NCBI GenBank assembly: GCA_000403315.2
Contig: KE159636.1
Coordinates: 1,021,358-1,085,357, forward strand
Direction of reading: 5' to 3'
Length of the DNA stretch: 64,000 nucleotides
Origin: Lachnospiraceae bacterium A2
GTDB lineage: Bacteria; Bacillota; Clostridia; Lachnospirales; Lachnospiraceae
Part shown: piece after piece, positions 16,713 to 25,745 of the stretch
How the letters are laid out: the number at the start of each line of letters is the position of its first letter
Position numbering within the stretch: position 1 is the stretch's first letter
Translations under genes and position numbers: made by a program
Notes under the pieces: model-generated
What the model was told of the DNA's origin: nothing
Databases searched by the model: none
Seen by the model: only the letters and a program-made list of their open reading frames with translations

Positions 16713-18302
16713 TTGCCATGCCCTCATTGTAAAATCACAATCATCAAGCGGAGCAAAAATGAATCTGCCGTTTCTGCCGCCGCCTACCAGAGCGGCGAGA
16801 AGCTGTTCTCTGAATACGACCAAGAGCAGAAATACTATCCCTACAAGAATGAAGTCACCCACAAGGAAATCCTGCTCCCACCCCATGCGCCGCCAGAGTT
16901 TGCAGACCGCAATACCTTATGGAACTCCGCCGAAGCGCAGGAAAAACAATGGAACTCCCAGCTTGCCCGGAGGTTCGTGCTTGCCATCCCAAGGGAAATC
17001 CCGCCGGGACAGTACGCCGACCTTATCCGTGACTACTGCCGGGAGTTTTTTGTTTCCAAAGGCATGATAGCCGACTTTGCCATCCATGACAAAGGGGACG
17101 AGAACCCCCACGCCCATATCCTGCTCACCATGCGGGCGATGGACGAAAAAGGCAAATGGCTCCCCAAGAGTCGCAAGGTATACGACCTTGACGGGAACGG
17201 CGAAAGAATCCGGCTCCCGTCCGGCAGATGGAAAAGCCACAAGGAAAATATCGTAGACTGGAACGACCAGAAGTACGCCGAAATCTGGCGGCAGGGATGG
17301 GCGGACACGGCCAACCGCTATCTGGAAGCAAACGACCGCCCGGAACGGCTTGACCTGCGCTCCTATGCCCGACAGGGGATTGATAAAATCCCCACCGTCC
17401 ACATGGGGCCAGCCGCCTGCCAGATGGAGAAGAAGGGAATCCAGACCAGCATCGGCAACCTGAACCGGGACATCAAAGCCGCCAACTCCCTCATGCAGTC
17501 CATCCGCCAGATGGTGCGCCACTTAAAAGGCTGGATTGCCGATTTAAGGGAGAAAAAAGCCGCCCTGATGGAAGCATTGGAGCAGACGAAGGAACCGACA
17601 CTCCCGGAGCTGCTTTTCCAGTATCTGGAACTACGGGGCGGGGAACGTGCCGGCTGGACTTCCAGAGGGAAGCTGAAAGGAACCGTTGCCGACTACAATA
17701 AAGTGCAGGCGGCGATGGACTTCCTGCGGAAAAGGGGAATCTCCACCGTGGAGAGCCTTGACACCCGGCTGGACGAAATCAGCCAGACCGCCGTTTCCGT
17801 CATGGGTAGCATGAAAAAAAGCGAGAAGCGCATCAAAGCCATCAACACCATGCTGTCCTACATTGACAAATACGAAGCGAACAAGCCAGTCCATGCGGAG
17901 TATGCCGCCATCGGCTGGAAGAAGAAAAAGGAGAAGTTTGCGGAGAGCCACCGGGAGGAACTGGACGCTTACAATGCCGCTGTCCGGTATTTGAAAGCCA
18001 ACTTGAAAGACAATTCCTACTCCCGCAAAGATTTGGAATCCGAACGGGAACAGCTTGCCGCCGCCCTGCCCGGACAAAAGAAGGAACTGGAAGCGGTTCA
18101 GGCAGACGTGAAGGTACTCCGTGACGTGCGCCACCGGCTCAACCAGGTGCTGCCATCCGAACAGTACCGCCAGACCGCCGAGCCGGGGAAGAAACCGTCC
18201 GTACAGGAGAGCCTGAAAGGGCGGCAGGAACGCATCCGGCAGGAGCAGGCAGCGAAAAGCCAGCCGAGCCGGACACAGAAACAACAGAATATGGAACTTT
18301 AA
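16713..18302 (+). CDS. MobA/MobL family relaxase
   Basis: 529 aa. DNA-nicking relaxase of the MobQ type that cuts oriT and leads the strand to the recipient. The N-terminal relaxase domain begins MPCPHCKITIIKRSKN and holds the HUH metal motif NPHAHIL (near residue 130). The C-terminal 250 residues are coiled coil. TTG start with AAAGGAGG 8 bases upstream. It ends with a basic tail (KKPSVQESLKGRQ). Located after the oriT-like hairpin, but separated from it by three cargo genes. Confidence 0.9.
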   Translation: MPCPHCKITIIKRSKNESAVSAAAYQSGEKLFSEYDQEQKYYPYKNEVTHKEILLPPHAPPEFADRNTLWNSAEAQEKQWNSQLARRFVLAIPREIPPGQYADLIRDYCREFFVSKGMIADFAIHDKGDENPHAHILLTMRAMDEKGKWLPKSRKVYDLDGNGERIRLPSGRWKSHKENIVDWNDQKYAEIWRQGWADTANRYLEANDRPERLDLRSYARQGIDKIPTVHMGPAACQMEKKGIQTSIGNLNRDIKAANSLMQSIRQMVRHLKGWIADLREKKAALMEALEQTKEPTLPELLFQYLELRGGERAGWTSRGKLKGTVADYNKVQAAMDFLRKRGISTVESLDTRLDEISQTAVSVMGSMKKSEKRIKAINTMLSYIDKYEANKPVHAEYAAIGWKKKKEKFAESHREELDAYNAAVRYLKANLKDNSYSRKDLESEREQLAAALPGQKKELEAVQADVKVLRDVRHRLNQVLPSEQYRQTAEPGKKPSVQESLKGRQERIRQEQAAKSQPSRTQKQQNMEL

Positions 18303-18422
18303 ACAGGCACTTGTTTTGTGATTGGAAACCGCAGGCAAGCGCCTTTTTCTTTGCAACAGATTTACCGACAACGTGAGCGACATTGTGTCGCCCACGTTGG
18401 GATTATCAGGAGGGAACGCCTA

Positions 18423-18680
18423 TTGAACGTATTTGAAGCCGTGAAGCAGTCCGTCACCACAAGGCAGGCTGCAGAGCGTTATGGAATCAAAGTAAACCGG
18501 AACGGGATGTGCGTCTGCCCGTTCCACAACGACAAAAACCCAAGCATGAAGGTTGACCGCCGCTTTTACTGCTTCGGCTGCGGAGCCACCGGGGACGTGA
18601 TTGATTTTGTTTCCCGGCTCCACGGGATCGGGAGCCGGGAAGCCGCCCTTATGCTGGCGCAGGACTTCTCCATCCCTTAA
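18423..18680 (+). CDS. CHC2 zinc-finger primase-like protein, truncated
   Basis: 85 aa containing the CHC2 zinc finger of DnaG-type primases (CVCPFHNDKNPSMKV ... FYCFGCG). TTG start with AGGAGGG. The protein stops at DFSIP. Family members in such elements continue well beyond this, and the bases right after are the 3' end of a recombinase gene, so a deletion fused the two. It may still bind DNA but is unlikely to be a working primase. Confidence 0.75.
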   Translation: MNVFEAVKQSVTTRQAAERYGIKVNRNGMCVCPFHNDKNPSMKVDRRFYCFGCGATGDVIDFVSRLHGIGSREAALMLAQDFSIP

Positions 18681-18784
18681 TCGTTGTCCATGAAACCATA
18701 GACAGCGACAAAACAAGACACATTTCTATCGAAATTCATTTTAATCTCAAACCCATACCGGAAGTGGAGCAGGTCACAGGCTGA
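18680..18784 (+). pseudogene. C-terminal remnant of a large serine recombinase
   Basis: The 34-codon open stretch IVVHETIDSDKTRHISIEIH ... ending in TGA resembles the extreme C-terminus of TnpX-type recombinases, where a valine/histidine strand (IVVHE) and a beta-pair precede the stop. It has no start and abuts the CHC2 fragment. It shows that the element's own recombinase gene was deleted except for its tail. Confidence 0.6.
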
Positions 18785-18882
18785 CCGCTCCCCTGCTCCG
18801 GGGGGATTCTTTAAAAACTCCATATATATTTCTTGACGTGCCGCCGCCCGCCAGAAAGCTGTATTGTTCCTACTAATTGGGG

Positions 18883-18963
18883 ATAACACAGCTTATGAGT
18901 GGAGGAGGCATTATCATTGTGGCGCAGACGGTGATCCCACAGCTCTCCAGCCTGTTTTCATAA
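18883..18963 (+). pseudogene. C-terminal remnant of a Maff2-family conjugation protein
   Basis: ITQLMSGGGIIIVAQTVIPQ then LSSLFS and stop: the hydrophobic C-terminus of Maff2 family proteins, small membrane proteins that precede the VirB6-like gene in clostridial conjugative transposons. The first part of the gene is absent. Confidence 0.6.
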
Positions 18964-18968
18964 GATAA

Positions 18969-19070
18969 ATGGGCGGCATCATAGACAAAATCACTGATTT
19001 CATAAAGGAGATGCTGCAAGGGTGGGTACTTAATAACCTTGATACCATGTTTTCCGAAGTGAATTGTTAG
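18969..19070 (+). pseudogene. N-terminal remnant of a VirB6/TrbL-like conjugation channel protein
   Basis: MGGIIDKITDFIKEMLQGWV then LNNLDTMFSEVN matches the conserved start of the VirB6-like protein that follows Maff2 in these elements. After 33 codons it hits a stop. Together with the Maff2 tail, this is a scrap of a type IV secretion operon left by deletion. Confidence 0.6.
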
Positions 19071-19172
19071 TAAAGTGGGTTTTGCTAAAACAAATGGAAT
19101 AAGAAGCTGGTGTGCGAGTGGTTCTTATAAAATGAATGTGGTAAAATTTTATAAGAAACGAGGTAAAGCGGT

Positions 19173-19541
19173 ATGAAAAAACAAGTTTATATCACAGAGG
19201 AAGAACGTGCAAAATGTCAAAAGGTGGTTGATGCGTTTGCAGAGCTGTACGAATTGGAGAATATCGTGGTGCTTGACGTGGGCAGGTACGGTTTTGTCGA
19301 GTTGAAATATTACAAGCCGCCACATGGCTTTGAGGATGCAATAACCTTTACGGACAGCGTGGCATTATTTGAAGACTTGTGGGAGGAATGGCTGAATACA
19401 AAGCTGTATTTACTGGCAAAAGGTACTCCACTGTTGGAGAAAGGCTACAAAGGTATATTTGAAAGCCTGTCAAAAGAAAAACAGTCGGAACTTATCGTAA
19501 GAAAAGCTAATTTTTCTAAAGCGGCAGAGATATATCTGTAA
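19173..19541 (+). CDS. Hypothetical protein
   Basis: 122 aa, soluble and acidic (ITEEERAKCQKVVDAFAELYELENI at the N-terminus). No recognised domain. GAGGTAAAG lies before the ATG. It stands alone between the conjugation remnants and the two-component/ABC cargo. Function not assigned. Confidence 0.55.
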   Translation: MKKQVYITEEERAKCQKVVDAFAELYELENIVVLDVGRYGFVELKYYKPPHGFEDAITFTDSVALFEDLWEEWLNTKLYLLAKGTPLLEKGYKGIFESLSKEKQSELIVRKANFSKAAEIYL

Positions 19542-19732
19542 TATTGTTTCGGTGAAAAATGGAACAGTAGTTAGTGAACAATCAAAGCGTAGAAAGGCTC
19601 TGTATAATGCAGGGCTTTTCTTATTTGCGTTTTTAGATAAAAAGATAGAATGAATGAGCTAGATTCCGCCGTAGTCGGCATTGTGGAAAAATTTAAACTT
19701 TTGAATTTTCCCATGATGCTGGTTTTAAAAGC

Positions 19733-19761
19733 TTGAAATTATTCGGTTGGACGCATATAAT
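19733..19761 (+). promoter_or_regulatory. Promoter of the excisionase-like/two-component operon
   Basis: TTGAAA (19733-19738) and TATAAT (19756-19761) with an ideal 17-bp spacer, about 35 bases before the ATG at 19798. Confidence 0.7.
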
Positions 19762-19797
19762 TATAGACGATTAGAGTTTGAGAAAGGATGAATGAGA

Positions 19798-20004
19798 ATG
19801 TTAGAGTTTATTTCTGCCCCAGAAGCGGCAAAGAAATGGGGCATTTCGGAAAGACGAGTACAGAAACTATGCGAAGAAAACCGCATTCCCGGTGTGGCAA
19901 AGTTCAGCCGTATGTGGCTAATACCAAAAGATGCTGAAAAGCCTGCTGATGGTCGATTAAGAAATAAGAAAGGCAGTAAATTGCAGGAGGAAAACATTTC
20001 ATGA
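19798..20004 (+). CDS. Excisionase-like HTH DNA-binding protein
   Basis: 68 aa with a MerR/Xis-type winged helix: FISAPEAAKKWGISERRVQKLCEENRIPG. Such proteins act as excisionases or small regulators. It overlaps the response-regulator start by 4 bp and shares its promoter, so here it more likely regulates the operon than excision. An ATG at 19792 is also in frame. Confidence 0.75.
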   Translation: MLEFISAPEAAKKWGISERRVQKLCEENRIPGVAKFSRMWLIPKDAEKPADGRLRNKKGSKLQEENIS

Positions 20005-20705
20005 ATGAATATAGGATAATGATTGTTGATGATGAGCCAGATATTTTAAATTTACTTGAAAAAGCACTTAACATAGAGGGATTCTATCATATCATCAAAA
20101 TTGATAATGGGATTACCGCTGTAAACATCTGCGAACAGAACCAGCCGGATATTATTATTTTAGATATTATGCTTCCGGGAATTGATGGGTATGAAGTGTG
20201 TAAGCGGATCAGACAGTTTTCCCATTGTCCTATTCTGTTCCTATCGTCAAAAAATGATGAATTGGATAAACTGCTTGGCTTGGCAGTAGGCGGTGACGAT
20301 TATGTAACAAAACCTTTTAGTCCCAAAGAAGTAGCATACAGGGTAAAGGCACAGTTGCGGCGAGCAGAATATAAGAATACTCCAATGAAAAATCAGTCTA
20401 TGAAAATAGGACAGTTGATGATTGATACGCAAGGCTGCCGGGTGACGAAAGGCGAAAAAGAAATTGAATTGACTGCCCGTGAGTTTGAAATTTTGAATTA
20501 TATGGCAGAAAATATAGGACGTGTTATCAGTAGGGAACGTCTGTATGAAACTATTTGGGGTGAAGACAGTTTTGGATGTGACAATACAATCATGGTGCAT
20601 ATCCGGCACCTGCGTGAAAAGATAGAGGATAATCCTGCTATCCCCGAATATATCATAACAATGAAAGGTTTAGGCTATAAACTGGTGAACCCTTATGAAA
20701 AGTAA
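20001..20705 (+). CDS. OmpR-family response regulator
   Basis: 234 aa: receiver domain with acidic pair in IVDDEPDIL, phospho-acceptor D55 (IILDIMLPG) and K in YVTKPF, then an OmpR winged helix (residues 135-232). Pairs with the kinase at 20695, whose start overlaps its stop by 11 bp. It probably controls the ABC exporter downstream, a usual arrangement for sensing antimicrobial peptides or cell-envelope stress. Confidence 0.9.
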   Translation: MNEYRIMIVDDEPDILNLLEKALNIEGFYHIIKIDNGITAVNICEQNQPDIIILDIMLPGIDGYEVCKRIRQFSHCPILFLSSKNDELDKLLGLAVGGDDYVTKPFSPKEVAYRVKAQLRRAEYKNTPMKNQSMKIGQLMIDTQGCRVTKGEKEIELTAREFEILNYMAENIGRVISRERLYETIWGEDSFGCDNTIMVHIRHLREKIEDNPAIPEYIITMKGLGYKLVNPYEK

Positions 20706-22107
20706 ACAGAAATTCAATCCGTTCTTATGTTCATTTGCTGTCTTTTCCATTTTTGTTCTGATGATGGCATCTATTACAATCGGTTTGTTTTATTATATAT
20801 TTTCCATTCCGGAGCCGGAGGGGCTAAGTATCGCTTCATGGGCGCAGATGTTTACAGATAATTTTTCTGTTTGGATGGATTACGAAGATGAAAACTTGGA
20901 AGTAGAAAAAATAGGGCTTGACCGTTTGGATGAATACGGATTATGGATTCAAGTAATTGATGAATCCGGGCAGGAGATTTTTTCTTATAACAAGCCGGAA
21001 AGTTATCCCACAAGCTATCCCGCTTCTACGCTGCTTGCTTTTGGTACAAGTGCTTATGAGAATGAAAATACTGTTTTTGTAAGCTGTTTAGAAGATTCAA
21101 CAGAAACTTGCAGCTATATCATAGGTTTTCCCTATGCAATAGGAAAATATATGCTGTATTATAATGGTGAAAGATTTACCCGGTTACTGCCTGTTGTGAA
21201 AAAAATCGTTCTTTCAGCCTTATTCATCTTTGCCGTTTTGGTTTTCGGATATGTTTGTTGGATTTCAAGAAAATTATCAAACATAACAGGGGGTATCCGA
21301 AACGTATCACAACGTGCCTACATTCCATTAAAAGAAAAGGGCATGTTTCGTGACATTTTCGCAGCACTGAATAAAATGGATATGGAAATCAGACAAAGCG
21401 ACAAGATAAAAGAAGAAACGGAGAACGCACGCACAGAATGGATTGCAAATATTACCCATGATTTGAAAACACCACTTTCCCCGGTAAAAGGTTATGCGGA
21501 ACTGCTTGCTGATAACCAAATAGCCGGAGTGGAAACAGCACAGGAATATGGGAAGATAATTTTAAAGAATGTTTCCCATGTGGAAAAATTGTTAAATGAC
21601 CTGAAACTGACATACCAGATTGATTCCGGCGTAGTGCCCTATAATCCGCAGGAGGTACTTATCACAAGGTATGTCAAAGAAGTGGTAATTGATATTATAA
21701 ATGACCCTGCATTTTCTAAGCGCATTATAGAGTTTGAGAGTGACGGACAAGAACTTATCGTTTTCCTTGACCCTGATTTGCTCCGGCGTGCAATTCAAAA
21801 TATTATCATTAACGCTCTGATACACAATCCGCCCGACACAAAGATAAAAATATCTATTGGTAAAAGTGCGGCAAGTGTTGTTTTCATTTCCATTTGTGAT
21901 AATGGGAGTGGGATGGATGAAGCAGAGCAAGCCAAATTATTCAACCGATATTACAGAGGAACAAATACCAGAGAGAAGCCGGAGGGAAGTGGTCTTGGTC
22001 TTGCTATTGCAAAACAGATTGTAGTGCTTCATGGTGGAAATATCAGCGTCAAGAGCAGTCCAGACATCGGAACAGAATTTATCATTACTCTTGATTCCCA
22101 AACTTAA
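20695..22107 (+). CDS. Sensor histidine kinase
   Basis: 470 aa membrane kinase: TM helix near 12-36, an extracytoplasmic sensor of about 120 residues, TM helix near 162-185, HisKA with the phospho-acceptor H255 (NITHDLKTPLSPVKG), then the ATP domain with N-box IINALIHNPP, G1 DNGSGM and G2 GSGLGLAIAKQ. Works with the regulator upstream. Ligand unknown; the linked exporter suggests a peptide or envelope signal. Confidence 0.9.
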   Translation: MKSKQKFNPFLCSFAVFSIFVLMMASITIGLFYYIFSIPEPEGLSIASWAQMFTDNFSVWMDYEDENLEVEKIGLDRLDEYGLWIQVIDESGQEIFSYNKPESYPTSYPASTLLAFGTSAYENENTVFVSCLEDSTETCSYIIGFPYAIGKYMLYYNGERFTRLLPVVKKIVLSALFIFAVLVFGYVCWISRKLSNITGGIRNVSQRAYIPLKEKGMFRDIFAALNKMDMEIRQSDKIKEETENARTEWIANITHDLKTPLSPVKGYAELLADNQIAGVETAQEYGKIILKNVSHVEKLLNDLKLTYQIDSGVVPYNPQEVLITRYVKEVVIDIINDPAFSKRIIEFESDGQELIVFLDPDLLRRAIQNIIINALIHNPPDTKIKISIGKSAASVVFISICDNGSGMDEAEQAKLFNRYYRGTNTREKPEGSGLGLAIAKQIVVLHGGNISVKSSPDIGTEFIITLDSQT

Positions 22108-22145
22108 GGTCAACTTAAGATACAGAAAAGCCACGCCTAAGATAG

Positions 22146-22180
22146 ATGGTTTATGCTTTACAGCATAGACCATTTTTTTT
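22146..22180 (+). terminator. Terminator between kinase and ABC genes
   Basis: ATGGTTTATGC pairs with GCATAGACCAT (one mismatch) around a 6-base loop, followed by eight Ts. It would separate TCS transcripts from the ABC operon or attenuate read-through. Confidence 0.75.
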
Positions 22181-22211
22181 GAGTCTAAATAAAATGATTA
22201 GGAGGGTTCCT

Positions 22212-23114
22212 ATGGAACTGCAATTACAACACTTATGCAAGCAGTATGGGGAGAAACGTGCTGTTAATGATGTGACTGCTACCCTCTCTCCGGGGGTGTA
22301 TGGCTTATTAGGGGCGAACGGGGCAGGCAAGTCAACTTTAATGCGGATGATTTGCGGCGTTCTAAAGCCGACTTCCGGCTATATCCGGCTGAATGGAAAA
22401 ACGATAGAGGATTTGGGAGAACGCTATTACGCCCAGTTGGGTTATATGCCGCAGGATTTTGGCTTTTACCCTGACTTTACCGCAAGGGAGTTTATGCGGT
22501 ACATGGCGGCTGTAAAAGGAATTGATAAAAGAAAAGTAAAATCCCGCACAGAGGAACTTTTACACATGGTAAACCTGACAGAAGCAGCGGATAAAAAAGT
22601 CAAGTCATATTCCGGCGGTATGAAGCAGCGTTTAGGAATTGCACAGGCTGAACTAAATAACCCGTCTATCCTGATATTGGATGAACCTACCGCAGGACTT
22701 GATCCAAAAGAACGGGTACGTTTTCGTAACCTTATTTCAGATTTTGCAAAAGAGAAAATAGTCATTTTGTCTACACATATCGTTTCGGACGTTTCCTACA
22801 TTGCGGATACTATTCTGATGATGAAAAAGGGACAGTTTTTGCTGCAGGAGCCTATGGATACGGTAACAGACAGTATTCGTGGGAAAGTTTGGGAGTTTTT
22901 AGCCGATAATCGAAAAGCAGCAGAATACAGCAGAACATTTTCTGTTGTTAATCTGCACCACGAAAACAATATGGTGCGTTTGCGGATTGTTGCTGAAGCT
23001 GCACCCACGGCAGACGCATATACTGTTGAACCAAGTTTGGAGGATTTGTTTTTGTATCATTTTGGTGAAGATACACAGTTTGAAAGGGGCGAAGAAGATG
23101 AAAACATTGATTAA
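22212..23114 (+). CDS. ABC transporter ATP-binding protein
   Basis: 300 aa. Walker A is GANGAGKST, the signature is YSGGMKQRLGIAQ, Walker B is ILILDEPTAGLDPKE and the switch His is in LSTHIVSD. A long C-terminal part follows, typical of ABC-2 export systems. AGGAGGG before ATG 22212. It overlaps the permease start at 23098 by 17 bp. Energises export or removal of a hydrophobic or peptide substrate from the membrane. Confidence 0.9.
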   Translation: MELQLQHLCKQYGEKRAVNDVTATLSPGVYGLLGANGAGKSTLMRMICGVLKPTSGYIRLNGKTIEDLGERYYAQLGYMPQDFGFYPDFTAREFMRYMAAVKGIDKRKVKSRTEELLHMVNLTEAADKKVKSYSGGMKQRLGIAQAELNNPSILILDEPTAGLDPKERVRFRNLISDFAKEKIVILSTHIVSDVSYIADTILMMKKGQFLLQEPMDTVTDSIRGKVWEFLADNRKAAEYSRTFSVVNLHHENNMVRLRIVAEAAPTADAYTVEPSLEDLFLYHFGEDTQFERGEEDENID

Positions 23115-24333
23115 GTATGAGTTTTTAAAAATCTTGCGTAAAAAATCAACGCTTATTGTAATGGCGGTAAGCCTTTTGTTGACAGCATTTCTTTTTGGTC
23201 TGCCAATCCTGCAATATCAAACATATAATCAGGAGGGGGTTATAAAAGGAAGTGAGGGTATTGCTTATGCCAAAGGGCAATATTCAGATTTGGCAGTACC
23301 TTTGACAGAAGAATATATTGCAGAAATGATTCGTGAATACCAAAATCTTTTTGAAAATCCGGATAATGTAGGATACAACGGGAATGAAAAGTTTTTAATC
23401 GGTGATGCCTATTGGAACTTTGTTGCTCCGCGTGAGAAGCTCTTGAATACAATAGCCGCAAATTATGATGCGCCGGGTGAAAACACGGGTTTGGAAAAAT
23501 TGCCGGATTTGGATATGACAAACGGAGCAGGTTTTTATCAGACAAGGGAAGAAAAAATTGAAGCATTGTTAAATATGCCGTCCCGCAAATTATCTGATGC
23601 CCAAAAGACATATTGGAGCAATATGAACAGTAAAGTAGATACACCCTTACAATATGGCTATTACGGAGGATGGGAAATCATTATTAGCAGCTTTGAACTT
23701 TTCATGTTTGCGTTGCTTTGTGTTTGTATTGTGATTGCCCCTGTTTTTTCCGGGGAGTACCAGACGGGGACGGATGCAGTTATTTTGGCGGGCAAATATG
23801 GAAAAACAAAGCTGATAACAGCAAAAATCATATCCTCATTCCTTTTTGGTCTGATTGCGTTTACGCTTCATGTCTTAATTGCCTGTGGATTGCCGCTTGC
23901 AGCCTTTGGCATGGATGGGTGGAATCTTCCCTTGCAGATTGCAGGGACGACAATACCTTATCCGTTTACATTTATGCAGGCTGTTCTTATCAATTTGGGA
24001 GTAATCTACCTGATTTTGTTTGCAATGATCGGGCTGACACTGGTTCTCTCTGCAAATATGAAAAGTCCATATGTAGTATTGATTGTGCTTGTACCTGTAC
24101 TTTTTATCCCCATGTTCTTAACGCCCAATGGAACAACCGGATTATATAACTTAATATTGTTCTTACTGCCCTATCGTGCAACTATGCCCGAAATCAGTAA
24201 ATATATTTCCTATCAATTTGGCGGTTTCGTTATAGATGCACTTGCCGTAAGAGCAATCGTGTACACGATATTAACGGCGGTGTTCATACCGCTTTCCAGA
24301 CTTGGTTTCAAAAAACATCAAGTTTCAGCGTAA
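23098..24333 (+). CDS. ABC-2 type permease
   Basis: 411 aa. One TM helix near residues 18-37, then an external loop of about 160 residues with no TM (YAKGQYSDLAVPLTEEYI onward), then five more TM helices from about 190 to the C-terminus. This is the layout of ABC-2 exporters for peptide resistance. Forms a complex with the ATPase encoded just before it. An upstream in-frame start at 22945 lies inside the ATPase gene and is rejected. Confidence 0.85.
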   Translation: MKTLIKYEFLKILRKKSTLIVMAVSLLLTAFLFGLPILQYQTYNQEGVIKGSEGIAYAKGQYSDLAVPLTEEYIAEMIREYQNLFENPDNVGYNGNEKFLIGDAYWNFVAPREKLLNTIAANYDAPGENTGLEKLPDLDMTNGAGFYQTREEKIEALLNMPSRKLSDAQKTYWSNMNSKVDTPLQYGYYGGWEIIISSFELFMFALLCVCIVIAPVFSGEYQTGTDAVILAGKYGKTKLITAKIISSFLFGLIAFTLHVLIACGLPLAAFGMDGWNLPLQIAGTTIPYPFTFMQAVLINLGVIYLILFAMIGLTLVLSANMKSPYVVLIVLVPVLFIPMFLTPNGTTGLYNLILFLLPYRATMPEISKYISYQFGGFVIDALAVRAIVYTILTAVFIPLSRLGFKKHQVSA

Positions 24334-24345
24334 AGGAGGTTAAGG

Positions 24346-24714
24346 ATGAAAAAGAAAAAACTGATGATTGCAGTTATGGCTATTTTAGTCATAGTTGTTG
24401 CTGTTTTGGTGGTTGTTACCCAATCGCCAAAATGGTCAAAAAAATCTTTTGAAGCTGTCATTCAAGAAACCATTATACAGCCGGATGGAGAAATTCGTTT
24501 AATCGTTGAACGTACAACAGAAATCTATTCTAATCCCCTCAATTCTCTTCATATAAGCGAAGAAACAGAGTTAGTTGGGATGGACGGAAAAGAGATAGAA
24601 ATTGAAGATTTACAGCCGGGAAATACCGTTGAAGTTATTTTGAAAGATTCCTTTGTTGAAGAAACACCTTTTTACTATCCAACAGTTTATAAAATCAAGG
24701 TAATTAACAATTGA
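24346..24714 (+). CDS. Small membrane-anchored extracytoplasmic protein (DUF3221-like)
   Basis: 122 aa with one N-terminal membrane helix (residues 6-24) and a beta-rich outside domain (SEETELVGMDGKEIEIEDLQ ... GNTVEVIL) resembling small YobA/DUF3221 OB-fold proteins; the resemblance is tentative. AAAGGAGG lies before the ATG, 12 bp after the permease. Probably an accessory of the ABC system. Confidence 0.65.
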   Translation: MKKKKLMIAVMAILVIVVAVLVVVTQSPKWSKKSFEAVIQETIIQPDGEIRLIVERTTEIYSNPLNSLHISEETELVGMDGKEIEIEDLQPGNTVEVILKDSFVEETPFYYPTVYKIKVINN

Positions 24715-24807
24715 TATTTTGAAGAATGTTTGCCGCACGACATCATCGCCACATGGCGGTAAAAGAAAAAGCTGTTGCAGAGTAGAGTTGCTTGTGGATG
24801 CCTATGG

Positions 24808-24846
24808 AACGGTGGCTTTGTGAAAATCAAAGCTGCCGTTTTTTTG
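24808..24846 (+). terminator. Terminator of the two-component/ABC operon
   Basis: AACGGTGGCTTTG pairs with CAAAGCTGCCGTT (single mismatch) with a 7-base loop and a run of T. Confidence 0.88.
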
Positions 24847-24910
24847 AACTAATTTATAAATTTCTTTTTGATAAATTTAGTGAAAAACGAGTTGTTATAG
24901 GAGATAAATC

Positions 24911-25144
24911 ATGCGAAAAAGAAAACTTAAAATATTGATGCAAAGAATTAAAAGAAACAAAAGAATTATTGATAACTTTACACATCAAGGTGTATCGCAA
25001 GGAAGAATGAAACTTACCTGCGGTACACCTTTTTTAATGGTGCGAAATTTGTCTGATTTTGGGTTCTGTTGCGGTTTTGCTTTTGCAGATTTGTGGGAGA
25101 AATTTAACGGGGATGTTTTGTTTTCGGAAGGAATTTGGAAATAA
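24911..25144 (+). CDS. Short basic ORF, possibly a leader peptide
   Basis: 77 codons starting with a good AGGAG site and MRKRKLKILMQRIKRNKR. A strong hairpin with T-run lies inside it (24988-25036), so full-length translation would run through a terminator. It may be a leader peptide with attenuator or the remains of a longer gene. No homology recognised; low confidence that it is a real protein. Confidence 0.3.
   Translation: MRKRKLKILMQRIKRNKRIIDNFTHQGVSQGRMKLTCGTPFLMVRNLSDFGFCCGFAFADLWEKFNGDVLFSEGIWK
24988..25036 (+). terminator. Hairpin terminator or attenuator
   Basis: AGGTGTATCGCAAGG pairs with CCTGCGGTACACCT with small mismatches, then TTTTTT. It lies before the convergent mobC gene. 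Confidence 0.7.
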
Positions 25145-25145
25145 T

Positions 25146-25487
25146 TTACTGTTTCATGGTGGGTTGCCTTGCAAGCATGGCTTTCTGTGTATCCCATACC
25201 TGTTTCATCAGTTTTTTCACTTCCTCAACATCGGCTTTATATACGTTGCCCGTTGCGTTCATGCGCTTTGCTATCTGGTTCAGATTGCCGCTGATTTTTC
25301 CAAGCGTGTAGTTGTAATCCCGCAGGTCTGAATAGTCAATGTCATAGACAAAGCCGTACAAAATCAGCCGGCGGAGGAAAGTGGATTTGCTTTTCATGCC
25401 GGAGATTTTTACTTTCTGCTCCAGTATGTATTGCTCCTTGTCACTTAGGTATATTTTCAGCTCATTTTTGCGTTCCCTGTTTGCCAT
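25146..25487 (-). CDS. mobC: MobC-like relaxosome protein (orphan)
   Basis: 113 aa. A ribbon-helix-helix start (NELKIYLSDKEQYIL) followed by the MobC C-terminal motif NLNQIAKRMNATGNVYK. MobC helps the relaxase open oriT. In intact elements the relaxase gene directly follows (compare 52862-54498). Here the downstream side holds the ABC cargo terminators instead, so the relaxase has been lost. AAGGAG precedes the start. Confidence 0.85.
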   Translation of the reverse strand: MANRERKNELKIYLSDKEQYILEQKVKISGMKSKSTFLRRLILYGFVYDIDYSDLRDYNYTLGKISGNLNQIAKRMNATGNVYKADVEEVKKLMKQVWDTQKAMLARQPTMKQ

Positions 25488-25745
25488 TTTTTATCTCCTT
25501 TCTTCGGATGGGGTTTTGAGAAGATTTTACACAATATTCAATCCTGCCGTGGGGGATGTTCGTGCAAAAAATGAGTGAAAAAATCAGAAATCCCGGCAGT
25601 GCTTGCTATTACTTCAAAGGGAAAGTTTTTGGTTTTAGCTGTCTGAAAGAAAAGGCAGGAATTTTTTTGAGGAACATACCCGTATACGGGAACTTCCTTT
25701 ATCTACAATTAACATCACAAACAGCGGAGAAAGGGGGGTGGAAAA

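Noticed and set aside
17631..18395. 254-codon minus-strand ORF over the MobA/MobL coiled coil
   Set aside because: Antisense shadow of a high-GC coding region; no start signal or family features.
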